A DNA stretch of 33,578 nucleotides, taken from the NCBI RefSeq assembly GCF_001552535.1, contig NZ_BCRJ01000097.1, forward strand, positions 1 to 33,578. Reading direction: 5' to 3'. Positions 1 to 7,733 of this stretch are shown in pieces. The position numbers and the translations under genes are program-made. Source of the stretch: Nocardioides jensenii JCM 1364 = NBRC 14755. Its GTDB lineage: Bacteria > Actinomycetota > Actinomycetes > Propionibacteriales > Nocardioidaceae. The stretch's first letter is position 1; every line of letters begins with the position of its first letter. The notes under the pieces are model-generated. The model ran no database searches. It saw only the letters and a program-made list of their open reading frames with translations, and was not told the origin of the DNA.

Positions 1-27
1 GACGGGTCGATCCGAACTCACGACGGG

Positions 28-705
28 TCAGCGGGGGCGGTAGCGACGTTCGGGGCGGCCGGCGCCGCCGTACTTCAGCCGCACCTCGAGCTGCCCGGTG
101 GTCACGTAGTGCTCGAGGTAGCGCCGAGCCGAGACTCGGGAGATGCCGACCGCCTCGGAGCACTCGGCGGCCGACAGCTCGCCGAGCTCGGCCAGCGCGG
201 TGAGCACGGCGTCGGCGGTCTCCGCGCTCAACCCCTTCGGCAGGGCGGCCGGTCGGGGCCCGGCAACCGGGGCGAAGACCGCGTCGATGTCATCCTGGCC
301 GGCTGCCTCCCCCGTGGACAGAGCCCGATGGCTGGCACGGAAGGCCTCCAGGCGCACCCGCAGGTCGTCGTACGCGAACGGCTTCACCAGATAGTGCGCG
401 GCGCCGTTCGCGGCGGCCGCACGCACGGTGTCGGCCTCCCGCGCGGCGGTCACCATCACCACACCGACGTCGTTGCCGCCGCCGCGCAGGGTGCGCAGCA
501 CGTCGATGCCGGTCATGTCGGGCAGGTGCACGTCGAGCAGCACCAGCTCGGGGGCGAGGCGCTCGATCTCGGCCAGCGCTGAGGCACCGGTCGCGGCGAC
601 CCCGACCACCCGGAAGCCCTCGGTGCGCTCGACGAACTTCGTGTGGATCGAGGCGACCATGAAGTCGTCGTCGACGATCAGCACCGTCACGTCGTGCTCA
701 CTCAT
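28..705 (-). CDS. CitB/DcuR-type response regulator
   Basis: Cytoplasmic response regulator of 225 residues, partner of the histidine kinase encoded just upstream. The receiver domain (residues 5-125) shows the acidic pair D12/D13, phospho-acceptor D58 in LVLLDVHLPDM, T86 and K108 in the LVKPF motif. The C-terminal 65 residues form a helix-turn-helix of the CitB/DcuR kind (SAAECSEAVGISRVSARRYL). I chose the ATG at 705 because GGAGG at 711-715 sits 5 nt upstream. An in-frame ATG at 717 overlaps the kinase stop as TGATG but lacks a Shine-Dalgarno. Family members control uptake and catabolism of citrate, C4-dicarboxylates or tricarboxylates. The divergent tctCBA operon is the obvious target, by inference from context. 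Confidence 0.93.
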   Translation of the reverse strand: MSEHDVTVLIVDDDFMVASIHTKFVERTEGFRVVGVAATGASALAEIERLAPELVLLDVHLPDMTGIDVLRTLRGGGNDVGVVMVTAAREADTVRAAAANGAAHYLVKPFAYDDLRVRLEAFRASHRALSTGEAAGQDDIDAVFAPVAGPRPAALPKGLSAETADAVLTALAELGELSAAECSEAVGISRVSARRYLEHYVTTGQLEVRLKYGGAGRPERRYRPR

Positions 706-716
706 GCCGGCCTCCA

Positions 717-2330
717 TCACGCCCTGGCTTCCATCGGCAGGCGCGCGGTGAAGACGGCGCCCGCGTCATTGTGCACCGAGACGACCCCGCCGCGCCGTTC
801 GCAGACCACTTGAACGAGGGCGAGTCCGACACCTCGCCCGCTCGCGTCACTGGGCTTGGTGGAGTAGCCGCGCCGGAAGATCTCGGTTGTGTCGGTGACA
901 CCCGGTCCGGTGTCGGCCACCTGCACGAGCACCACCGCGTCGTCGAGCACAAGTTGTACGTCGATGCGCTGGCCACCCGCCGCCACGGTCGCGTCGATGG
1001 CGTTGTCGACGAGGTTGCCCAGCACCGTGCCGACGTCGGTGGAGAGGTCGGGGTCGAGACGCGGCAGCACCGAGCGTTCGGCCAACCCGATCGACACCCC
1101 GCGTTCGGCAGCCAGGCTGACCTTCGCGATCAACAGCGCGGCGACGGCCGGGTCGTCGACCCGCTTGGTCACGAACTCGGTGATCTCCGCCCGCTTGCGG
1201 GTCAGGTTGCCGATCAGCGCCGACACCTCGGCGTACTCCTCGAGCTGGACCAGCCCGGAGATGGTGTGCAGCTGGTTGTTGAACTCGTGGGTCTGCGCCC
1301 GCAGGGTCTCGGTGATCGACTCGCGAGCGCTCAGCTCGCTCTGCATCGCCAGCAGCTCGGTACGGTCGCGCAGAGTGGTCACCGTTCCGACCTGACGGCC
1401 GGCGTCGAGCACCCGGCTGCGGTTGAGCACGATCACCCGCCCGGCCACGACCAGCACCTGGTCGTGGACCTCGTCGGTGGCCATCAGCGCGTCACGGACG
1501 TGCTCCTCGAGCGGGAGCGCGGCGAGGCGGACGCCTTCCTCGACCCGGTCGAGTCCGAGCAGCTCGCGCGCGCTGTCACTGAGCACCGTCACGGTCCCGT
1601 CCATTGACACGGCGACCACGCCCTCACGGATCGCGTGCAGCACGGCCTCGCGCTGGTCGGCCAGAGCCGCGATCTCGACCGGCTCCAGGCCACGGGTGCG
1701 CCGCTTGATCAGGCGGGAGAGCAGCCAGGCGCCCAGGAGACCGACCGCCAGGCCGATGCCCAGGAACCGTGCCAGGTCGGGCAACCAGCGGTCGACCCGG
1801 TCACCCAGCGTCGGGTAGGGCTCGGAGACCATCACAATGCCGACCACGCGCGGCGGCTGGTTCTGCGCCCGTGGTGGCACCAACACGACGGGCACCTGGG
1901 CGGCGAACGCCCGCTTCCCGTCGACGGTCACGTCGCCGGTCCACATGCGCATCTCCTGCACGTCGGAGTGGTCGAGGTCGAGCTGGCGTCCGACGTCCTC
2001 GGGGTCGACCGCCATCACGATCGTGCCGTCCGCGTCAGCCAGTGCGACGTACGTCGCCCGGTTGCGCGACTGTGTGGTGGCAACGTAGCCGGCCAGCGAC
2101 TCGAAGATGTCGCCAGTCGTCAGGCTGCTGCGGATCGGCTCCAGGTTGGCCAGCTGCTGTGCCGAGGCACGCAGTGTCGTACCCCGGTCGTCACGGAACT
2201 CCGAGTCGCTCTGACGCGTGAGCACGACGGCAGCGAAGGCGAGCACGACCAGCAGCACGATCAGCTGGAGGGCGAGGAACTGGCCGGCCAGGCTGAGCCG
2301 GATGCGTCCACGACGGACCGGTGACCACAA
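717..2330 (-). CDS. CitA/DcuS-type sensor histidine kinase
   Basis: Membrane sensor kinase of 537 residues. From the chosen start: TM helix about 17-38, extracytoplasmic PAS-like sensor about 39-188, TM helix about 189-209, cytoplasmic PAS about 224-324, phospho-acceptor H348 in QTHEFNNQLHT, then an ATPase domain with N box NLVDNAIDA, G1 DTGPG and G2 GRGVGLAL. This order is that of CitA/DcuS kinases, which bind carboxylates outside the membrane. Start: AGGAGG (2340-2345) lies 9 nt before a TTG at 2330. Upstream in-frame ATGs at 2378 and 2375 have no ribosome site and would run into the divergent promoter region. The gene overlaps the regulator region at its end and is divergent from tctC. Confidence 0.92.
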   Translation of the reverse strand: MWSPVRRGRIRLSLAGQFLALQLIVLLVVLAFAAVVLTRQSDSEFRDDRGTTLRASAQQLANLEPIRSSLTTGDIFESLAGYVATTQSRNRATYVALADADGTIVMAVDPEDVGRQLDLDHSDVQEMRMWTGDVTVDGKRAFAAQVPVVLVPPRAQNQPPRVVGIVMVSEPYPTLGDRVDRWLPDLARFLGIGLAVGLLGAWLLSRLIKRRTRGLEPVEIAALADQREAVLHAIREGVVAVSMDGTVTVLSDSARELLGLDRVEEGVRLAALPLEEHVRDALMATDEVHDQVLVVAGRVIVLNRSRVLDAGRQVGTVTTLRDRTELLAMQSELSARESITETLRAQTHEFNNQLHTISGLVQLEEYAEVSALIGNLTRKRAEITEFVTKRVDDPAVAALLIAKVSLAAERGVSIGLAERSVLPRLDPDLSTDVGTVLGNLVDNAIDATVAAGGQRIDVQLVLDDAVVLVQVADTGPGVTDTTEIFRRGYSTKPSDASGRGVGLALVQVVCERRGGVVSVHNDAGAVFTARLPMEARA

Positions 2331-2426
2331 GTTCCACAACCTCCTTTGGTTTCGCAAGGGTGACGCCCGCCACATCATTCACCACTATCGGGGTGTCCCA
2401 TTCTCTCGCCCATCGAAGGAGCTGTG
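2331..2426. promoter_or_regulatory. Divergent control region, kinase / tctC
   Basis: The 96-base gap between the kinase TTG (minus) and the tctC ATG (plus) must hold both promoters. It contains two ribosome sites: AGGAGG on the minus strand (2340-2345) and GAAGGAG on the plus strand (2415-2421). I found no convincing -35/-10 pair or clear inverted repeat, so no regulator site is assigned. Confidence 0.5.
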
Positions 2427-3416
2427 ATGTCGTCCCGCTCCACGACAACCCGCTGCGTGGCCGGCCTCGTGCTGGCCATGGTCGGCATGTTCGCCACCGG
2501 GTGTGGGGTCACCCGCGGTGAACCCTCCAAGGACATGACCATGCTGATCCCCAATGCCCCGGGCGGCGGCTACGACCAGACCGGTCGGGCCGCGGTCGCC
2601 GCGATGGAGGCGCAGGACATCACCGGCGGCACCTTCGAGGTGCACAACATCATCGGCGCCGGTGGCACCGTCGCCTTCTCCCAGCTGATGCGTTCCGACG
2701 ACGAGCACACGATACTGACCGTCGGTCTCGGCGTCGTCGGGTCGTCGTACTCCTTCGGTCTCGACGAGAAGCTCCAGGACGCCACCCCGCTGGCCCAGCT
2801 GATCGAGGACCAGGAGGGCGTGCTCGTGCCGGCGTCGTCGCCGTACAAGACGATCGACGACTTCCTCGAGGACTGGAAGAAGAACCCCGACACCATCGCG
2901 GTGGGCGGTGGCTCCTCCCCCGGCGGCCCGGACCACCTCTTCCCGATGCAGCTGGCCAAGGCGGTCGGCATCGAGCCGCGTGAGGTGCGCTACGTCGCGT
3001 ACGACGGCGGCGGGCCGCTGACCAGCGCGCTGCTCGGCAAGAAGATCAAGGTCGGCTTCTCCGGACTCGGCGAGTTCGAGGGTCAGATCAAGGAGGGCGA
3101 GCTGCGGGTCCTGGCCGTCTCCGGCGAGAAGCGGCTCGAGGGCGACCTGTTCAGCAAGTTCCCCACGCTGAAGGAGTCGGGCGTGGACCTGGTCTTCACC
3201 AACTGGCGCGGAGTCCTGGCCCCACCGGGCATCTCGGAGAAGCGACGTGACGAGCTGATCGCCTACCTCGAGGAGATGCACGCCAGCCCCGAGTGGCAGG
3301 AGTCGCTCAAGAACAACAAATGGATCGACGAGTTCAAGACCGGGGACGAGTTCGAGGCCTTCCTCGAGGAGCAGAGCACCCGGGTCGATGACACCATGAA
3401 GGAGTTGGGACTGTGA
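2427..3416 (+). CDS. tctC: TctC-family substrate-binding lipoprotein
   Basis: Extracytoplasmic substrate-binding protein of a tripartite tricarboxylate transporter (TTT, Bug family), 329 residues. It starts with a lipoprotein signal: basic n-region, hydrophobic stretch and lipobox ATGC with acceptor Cys26. The mature part has the family's early beta-strand and loop (IPNAPGGGYDQTGR), the GAGGTVA segment and the C-terminal NWRGVLAPPGIS motif. GAAGGAG at 2415-2421 favours the ATG at 2427 over the GTG at 2424. It is the first gene of a tightly coupled operon, and its stop overlaps the tctB start as GTGA. Substrates of the family are citrate or other carboxylates; which one applies here cannot be read from the sequence. 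Confidence 0.95.
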   Translation: MSSRSTTTRCVAGLVLAMVGMFATGCGVTRGEPSKDMTMLIPNAPGGGYDQTGRAAVAAMEAQDITGGTFEVHNIIGAGGTVAFSQLMRSDDEHTILTVGLGVVGSSYSFGLDEKLQDATPLAQLIEDQEGVLVPASSPYKTIDDFLEDWKKNPDTIAVGGGSSPGGPDHLFPMQLAKAVGIEPREVRYVAYDGGGPLTSALLGKKIKVGFSGLGEFEGQIKEGELRVLAVSGEKRLEGDLFSKFPTLKESGVDLVFTNWRGVLAPPGISEKRRDELIAYLEEMHASPEWQESLKNNKWIDEFKTGDEFEAFLEEQSTRVDDTMKELGL

Positions 3417-3925
3417 GCACGCAGACAGTCGTCCCCGAGACACCGAAGAGCCAGGACAAAGCGCAGTACGGCGTCGCCGCCCTGCTCTTCGCGATCGGCG
3501 CCTACACGCTCTACGACGCGACCACGCTGACCGTCGGCTTCGCCGACCCGGTCGGACCGAAGATGTTCCCCTACGCCATCGGCAGCGTGATGGTGGTGCT
3601 CTCGGTGCTCCTGGTGATCGCCACCGCGCGGGGCGACAAGCCCGAGGCCGAGGGCGGTGAGGACGTCGACCTGACGCACCCGGCCGACTGGCTCACGGTG
3701 GCCAAGCTGATCGGCGTCCTGTTGATCACCATCGCCACGGTCAACTGGCTCAGCTGGGCGATCACTGGTGCTTTCCTCTTCGCCGGCGCTGCCTGGTCGC
3801 TCGGGAGCCGCACCCTGATTCGCGACATCCTGGTCGGGTTCGTGATGTCGGTCGGCAGCTGGTACGGCTTCTACGTCGGGCTGGGCATTCCGCTCACCCC
3901 CGGCATCCTGGACGGGATCCTCTGA
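3413..3925 (+). CDS. tctB: TctB-family small membrane subunit
   Basis: Small integral membrane subunit of the TTT transporter, 170 residues, with four predicted hydrophobic segments (about 22-40, 52-66, 92-112 and 118-155) as usual for TctB. The hallmark GPKMFPYAIG motif follows the first helix. The loop between helices 2 and 3 is acidic (EAEGGEDVD). The GTG start overlaps the tctC stop, and its own stop overlaps the tctA start as TGATG, so translation of all three subunits is coupled. The family role is to pair with TctA in the membrane. The exact mechanistic contribution is not deducible here. Confidence 0.93.
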   Translation: MSTQTVVPETPKSQDKAQYGVAALLFAIGAYTLYDATTLTVGFADPVGPKMFPYAIGSVMVVLSVLLVIATARGDKPEAEGGEDVDLTHPADWLTVAKLIGVLLITIATVNWLSWAITGAFLFAGAAWSLGSRTLIRDILVGFVMSVGSWYGFYVGLGIPLTPGILDGIL

Positions 3926-5502
3926 TGGACAGCCTCGGACTGCTCGCGGACGGCCTCGGCGCCGCCCTCACCCCTGAGAACCTCATGTACGCCGCGATCG
4001 GCGTTCTGCTCGGCACCTTCGTCGGGGTCCTGCCCGGCATCGGCCCGGCGATGGCAGTAGCCCTGCTGTTGCCCGTCACGTTCGGTCTCGAGCCCACCCA
4101 GGCGTTCATCATGTTCGCCGGCATCTACTACGGCGGCATGTACGGCGGGTCGACGACCTCGATCCTGCTGAACACACCGGGTGAGTCGTCATCGGTGATG
4201 ACCGCGATCGAGGGCAACAAGATGGCCAAGAAGGGCCGGGCCGCGCAGGCCTTGGCCACGGCCGCCATCGGCTCGTTCATCGCCGGCACCATCGGCACCC
4301 TGTTGGTGGTCTTCTTCGCACCGATCCTGGCCGACGTCGCCGTCACCATCGGCGCCCCGTCGTTCTTCGCGATCATCGTCTTCGCGATGGTGCTGGTGAC
4401 CAGCCTGCTCGGCGACTCCCGGCTGCGCGGCTTCATCTCACTGTTCCTCGGACTCACCTTCGGCCTGGTCGGCATGGACCTCAACACCGGCCAGCCACGC
4501 CTCGCCTTCGGACGCCCCGAGCTCGGCAACCCGCTCGACATCGTGATCGTCGCAGTCGGCATCTTCGCCCTCGGCGAGGCCCTCTGGGTCGCGGCGCACC
4601 TGCGCCGCAAGCCGCTGGAGATCATCCCCGTCGGCCAGCCCTGGATGGGCAAGGACGACTGGGGTCGCTCCTGGAAGCCGTGGCTGCGCGGCACCGCGAT
4701 CGGGTTCCCGTTCGGCGCCATCCCCGCCGGCGGCGCCGAGACGCCGACCTTCCTCTCCTACATCCTCGAGCGGAAGCTGGCGAAGAAGACGGACGAGTTC
4801 GGACAGGGCGCCATCGAAGGTGTCGCCGGCCCCGAGGCGGCCAACAACGCCTCCGCGGCGGGCACGTTCGTCCCGCTGCTGGCGATGGGCATCCCGGTCA
4901 CGGCCACCTCGGCGGTGATGCTGGCCGCGCTGACGTCCTACGGCATCCAGCCAGGGCCTCAGCTGATGACCGACCAGTCCGACCTGGTCTGGACGCTGCT
5001 GGCCAGCCTGCTGATCGGCAACGCGTTGCTGCTGGTGCTGAACCTGCCGCTGGCGCCGTTGTGGGCCAAGCTGCTGGCGATCCCCCGCCCGTACCTCTAC
5101 TCCGGGATCCTGTTCTTCGCCTCGCTCGGTGCGTACGCCGCCAGCCAGCGCGCGTTCGACATCTTCCTGCTGCTGGTCTTCGGACTCGTCGGCTTCATGA
5201 TGCGACGCTTCGCGTTGCCGGTGCTGCCGCTGATCATCGGCGTCATCCTCGGCCCACTGATGGAGACCCGTTTCCGCGAGGCCCTCGCGATCTCCGGTGG
5301 CGACCTCGACGCACTGTGGAGCGAGAACCTGGCGATCGTGCTCTACGTTCTCGCCGTCCTGGTGATCGTCGTACCGATGCTGATGAAGCGCCTGCGCCCG
5401 TCCTCGGGTGACGACGTTCCAGGTGGACCGGGTGGCACCTCTGACGACGGATCCGACGCAGTGGAGACAACCGACGACGAGAAGGAGCTGGTGCAGCGAT
5501 GA
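3925..5502 (+). CDS. tctA: TctA-family large membrane subunit
   Basis: Large transport subunit of the TTT system, 525 residues, multi-pass (about 10-12 helices). It carries the two signature regions of the family: GVLPGIGPAMAVALLLP plus GGMYGGSTTSILLNTPGES near the N-terminus, and the repeat-related GAIPAGGAETPTFLSY and GPEAANNASAAGTFVPLLAMGIPVT regions in the second half. The last 40 residues are a hydrophilic acidic tail (GGPGGTSDDGSDAVETTDDEKE), longer than I would expect from the family core. The stop overlaps the following usp gene by 4 bases. Confidence 0.95.
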   Translation: MDSLGLLADGLGAALTPENLMYAAIGVLLGTFVGVLPGIGPAMAVALLLPVTFGLEPTQAFIMFAGIYYGGMYGGSTTSILLNTPGESSSVMTAIEGNKMAKKGRAAQALATAAIGSFIAGTIGTLLVVFFAPILADVAVTIGAPSFFAIIVFAMVLVTSLLGDSRLRGFISLFLGLTFGLVGMDLNTGQPRLAFGRPELGNPLDIVIVAVGIFALGEALWVAAHLRRKPLEIIPVGQPWMGKDDWGRSWKPWLRGTAIGFPFGAIPAGGAETPTFLSYILERKLAKKTDEFGQGAIEGVAGPEAANNASAAGTFVPLLAMGIPVTATSAVMLAALTSYGIQPGPQLMTDQSDLVWTLLASLLIGNALLLVLNLPLAPLWAKLLAIPRPYLYSGILFFASLGAYAASQRAFDIFLLLVFGLVGFMMRRFALPVLPLIIGVILGPLMETRFREALAISGGDLDALWSENLAIVLYVLAVLVIVVPMLMKRLRPSSGDDVPGGPGGTSDDGSDAVETTDDEKELVQR

Positions 5503-5897
5503 GCGCGACGATCGTGGTCGGGTGGACGCCCGACGAGTACGGCGCAGTGGCGGTGGACCGGGCCCTTGACGAGGCCAGGCTGCGCAACGCGAGCTTGGTG
5601 CTGGTCAACGGAAGCCGGGGCGACGCCTATGTCGACGACCACTTCGCCACCGGCAAGCAGCTCGCCGAGCTGGAGAGGCGGCTGGCCGGATCCGGGGTGG
5701 CCCACGAGGTGCGCCAGACGGTCGGCACCGATGTCGCCGAGGCGGTCCTGGCCGTCGTCGAGGAGAGCAGGGCCGACCTGGTCGTGCTCGGGATCAAGCG
5801 GCGCAGCCCGGTGGGCAAGCTGTTGATGGGCAGTGTCGCGCAGAAGGTGCTGCTCGGCGCCGAGTGCGCCGTACTCACGGTGAAGCCGCCGCGCTGA
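5499..5897 (+). CDS. Universal stress protein, single domain
   Basis: UspA-fold protein of 132 residues, a single domain. It begins with the usual strand (TIVVGWTPDEYG) and ends with the nucleotide-loop region before LLGAECAVLTVKPP. ATP-binding members have G-2X-G-9X-G(S/T). Here the pattern is G-IK-R-9X-GS, so the second Gly is Arg, and ATP binding is uncertain. Translation is coupled to tctA (ATGA overlap), making it the fourth gene of the tct operon. USP genes next to transporters are known in several families; a role in modulating this transporter is inference only. Confidence 0.9.
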   Translation: MSATIVVGWTPDEYGAVAVDRALDEARLRNASLVLVNGSRGDAYVDDHFATGKQLAELERRLAGSGVAHEVRQTVGTDVAEAVLAVVEESRADLVVLGIKRRSPVGKLLMGSVAQKVLLGAECAVLTVKPPR

Positions 5898-5916
5898 GCC
5901 GTCGCCCGTGAACCGT

Positions 5917-5956
5917 CGGCGACCCGGACCGTGCTCCTGCACGATCCGGGTCGCCG
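5917..5956. terminator. Strong hairpin ending the tct-usp operon
   Basis: Stem CGGCGACCCGGA (5917-5928) pairs with TCCGGGTCGCCG (5945-5956). An inner GTGC/GCAC stem and a TCCT loop follow after a two-base mismatch. A short TTT comes after the stem on the plus strand. It starts 19 nt past the usp stop and lies between convergent genes, so it probably serves both strands. Confidence 0.75.
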
Positions 5957-6017
5957 TTTGACGTCTCGTGTGTCACAGCTCGACACCCGCACGATCGCGG
6001 TCGTTCCGGCCGCAGGT

Positions 6018-6503
6018 TCAAGGCCTCTCGTAGACGGCGGTCAGCAGACCATTCGGATCGAGTCGTTCCAGGAGCGCCGCCGCGATGTCGTGCAGCTGGC
6101 TCACCTGATCTCGGGTCAGCGCATCGATGACATGACGGCGGACGTTGTCGACGTGCCCGGGTGCGGCCGCCTCGATGGCCGCCAGACCCTTGCCCGTCAG
6201 CCGCGCGTTCGTCGCCCGTCGGTCATCGGGACACGGCGAGCGTTCCACCACTCCCCGCTCCTCGAGCCGGCGTACGACGTGCGACAGCCGCGGCAGCGTC
6301 GCATTGGTCTGCTGCGCCAACTCCGTCATCCGCAGCGTCCGCTCCGGAGCCTCCGAGAGCATCGCCAGCACGTAGTACTCGAAGTGCGTGAGCCCGGAAT
6401 CACGGCGCAGTTGCGCGTCGAGTACGCCGGGCAGCAGTTCGACCACCGCGACAAGACCCACCCAGGCGCCGAGCTCGTCCTTGTCCAACCACTGTGTGTC
6501 CAC
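6018..6503 (-). CDS. MarR-family transcriptional regulator
   Basis: Winged-helix MarR-type repressor of about 161 residues. The central part shows the MarR layout: helix LTHFEYYVLAMLSEAPERTLRMTELA, recognition helix TLPRLSHVVRRLEERGVVER and the wing with the DDRRATNARLT motif. The start is taken as GTG at 6503, 9 nt after AGGAG; a GTG at 6509 is only 3 nt from it and is less likely. The gene is divergent from the oxidoreductase-VOC-hydrolase operon, with two inverted repeats between them. By comparison with MhqR/YodB-type systems it may sense quinones or other electrophiles. It has one Cys, in the wing (SPCPDD). Confidence 0.9.
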   Translation of the reverse strand: MDTQWLDKDELGAWVGLVAVVELLPGVLDAQLRRDSGLTHFEYYVLAMLSEAPERTLRMTELAQQTNATLPRLSHVVRRLEERGVVERSPCPDDRRATNARLTGKGLAAIEAAAPGHVDNVRRHVIDALTRDQVSQLHDIAAALLERLDPNGLLTAVYERP

Positions 6504-6520
6504 GGTCACAATCTCCTGAA

Positions 6521-6571
6521 TTAGTTGAAGGAACAACTAAACGCCTGTACGTTGTTACTTGTATCAACAAC
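6521..6571. promoter_or_regulatory. MarR operators overlapping a promoter
   Basis: A perfect inverted repeat TTAGTTG-N6-CAACTAA occupies 6521-6540. A second, GTTGTT-N9-AACAAC, occupies 6551-6571. A plus-strand promoter can be read through them: TTGAAG (6525-6530), 17-nt spacer, TACGTT (6548-6553). Operators covering both promoter hexamers fit repression by the divergent MarR protein. The palindromes are directly visible; the binding is inferred. Confidence 0.7.
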
Positions 6572-6594
6572 CAAACTACCTCAGGGAGCGCGTC

Positions 6595-7170
6595 ATGTCG
6601 CACATCTCCATCATCGGTACCGGCAACATGGGACAGGCCATCGCTGGCGTCTTCGGCAAGGGCGGCCACACCGTCGAGCTGGTCGGCGAGAACGACCAGG
6701 CAACCGCGGTCAGTGGCGACATCGTCGTCCTCGCGGTCCCCTACCCGGCCCTCCCCGCTGTTCTCACCGAGCGCGGCGCCAGCCTCGCGGGCAAGATCGT
6801 CGTCGACATCACCAACCCGCTGAACTTCGAGACCTTCGACTCCCTGGTCGTCGGCTCCGACAGCTCCGCCACCGCCGAGCTCGCTGCCAAGCTTCCCGAG
6901 TCGCACGTCCTCAAGGCCTTCAACACCACCTTCGCGGGCACCCTCGTCGCCGGCACCGTCGGCCCGAACACCACCACGGTGCTCGTCGCCGGCGACAACG
7001 CCGAGGCGAAGTCGACTCTGGTCGGCGCCATCACTGCAGGCGGCCTGAACGCGATCGACGCCGGCTCGCTGAAGCGGGCCCGTGAACTCGAGGCGGTCGG
7101 CTTCCTCCAGCTCACCCTGGCCGCCAACGAGAAGGTCTCCTGGACCGGCGGTTTCGGCGTCGTCGCCTGA
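6595..7170 (+). CDS. NADPH-dependent F420-reductase-like dehydrogenase
   Basis: Rossmann-fold protein of 191 residues of the F420-dependent NADP oxidoreductase family (COG2085-like). The nucleotide-binding loop GTGNMG is at residues 7-12. The family segments DIVVLAVPY, VVDITNPLN, LKAFNTTFAG and the late LEAVGFLQLTLA follow. Start: ATG at 6595, with AGGGAG 6 nt upstream. Family members move hydride between NADPH and F420 or act on flavin-like or ferric substrates; the substrate here is unknown. It is the first gene after the MarR operators and precedes the VOC gene by 53 nt. Confidence 0.85.
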   Translation: MSHISIIGTGNMGQAIAGVFGKGGHTVELVGENDQATAVSGDIVVLAVPYPALPAVLTERGASLAGKIVVDITNPLNFETFDSLVVGSDSSATAELAAKLPESHVLKAFNTTFAGTLVAGTVGPNTTTVLVAGDNAEAKSTLVGAITAGGLNAIDAGSLKRARELEAVGFLQLTLAANEKVSWTGGFGVVA

Positions 7171-7186
7171 TCCCCGTCCACAACAC

Positions 7187-7210
7187 GAGCCAGAACAAGA
7201 GCCAGAACAA
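7187..7210 (+). repeat. Tandem 12-bp repeat in an intergenic leader
   Basis: GAGCCAGAACAA occurs twice head to tail (7187-7198, 7199-7210), directly before the GAAGGAG ribosome site of the VOC gene. It looks like a slippage duplication. No function is apparent. Confidence 0.8.
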
Positions 7211-7223
7211 GAAGGAGCGCACC

Positions 7224-7733
7224 ATGACCGTCAATGCCGTCCGCCTCAACCACGCCGTCCTGTTCGTGGCCGATCTCGAACGCAGCATCACGTTCTACCA
7301 ACAGGCCTTCGGCATGGAGGTCATGGCGCGCGAACCCCGTGCCAACGCAGCCTTCCTCCGCCTCCCCCTGTCCGGGAACCACCACGACCTCGGCCTGTTC
7401 GGCGTAGGAGCCCAGCCGTCTCGCCCGAGTGGGTCACTCGGCCTCTATCACCTGGCTTGGCAGGTCGACACCATCGAAGAACTCGAGGAGGCCCGCCTCA
7501 CCTTGGCGAACCTCGACGCCTTCACCGGCGAGTCCAGCCACGGTGCGACCAAGAGCATCTACGCGAAGGACCCCGACGGCAACGAGTTCGAGGTGATGTG
7601 GATGCTCCCGAAGGCCGAGTGGGGCGCCTATGAGACCGCGGCTCCCGTCGACCGGCTCGACCTGCCCGGCGAAGTACGCCGCTGGGCCGGAGTCCGCACC
7701 GCCGCCGAACTCGTTCCAGTGGTGGCGTCATGA
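7224..7733 (+). CDS. VOC-family (glyoxalase/extradiol dioxygenase-like) protein
   Basis: Vicinal-oxygen-chelate protein of 169 residues with two beta-alpha-beta-beta-beta modules. Likely metal ligands are H10 (RLNHAVLFV), H76 (YHLAWQV) and E123 (DGNEFEVMW), the pattern of type I extradiol dioxygenases and related enzymes. AAGGAG lies 7 nt before the ATG. The stop overlaps the next hydrolase by 4 bases. A VOC dioxygenase beside a phospholipase/carboxylesterase under a MarR regulator recalls the mhqO-mhqD arrangement for hydroquinone resistance in Bacillus. That analogy is inference from known families; the sequence does not fix the substrate. Confidence 0.87.
   Translation: MTVNAVRLNHAVLFVADLERSITFYQQAFGMEVMAREPRANAAFLRLPLSGNHHDLGLFGVGAQPSRPSGSLGLYHLAWQVDTIEELEEARLTLANLDAFTGESSHGATKSIYAKDPDGNEFEVMWMLPKAEWGAYETAAPVDRLDLPGEVRRWAGVRTAAELVPVVAS

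Noticed and set aside
1..27. GACGGGTC repeated at 1-8 and 22-29
   Set aside because: Short, at the window edge, and the second copy includes the end of the regulator gene; too little sequence to interpret.
2331..2378. ATG starts at 2378 or 2375 for the sensor kinase
   Set aside because: They lack a ribosome site and lie upstream of AGGAGG, which is spaced correctly for the TTG at 2330.
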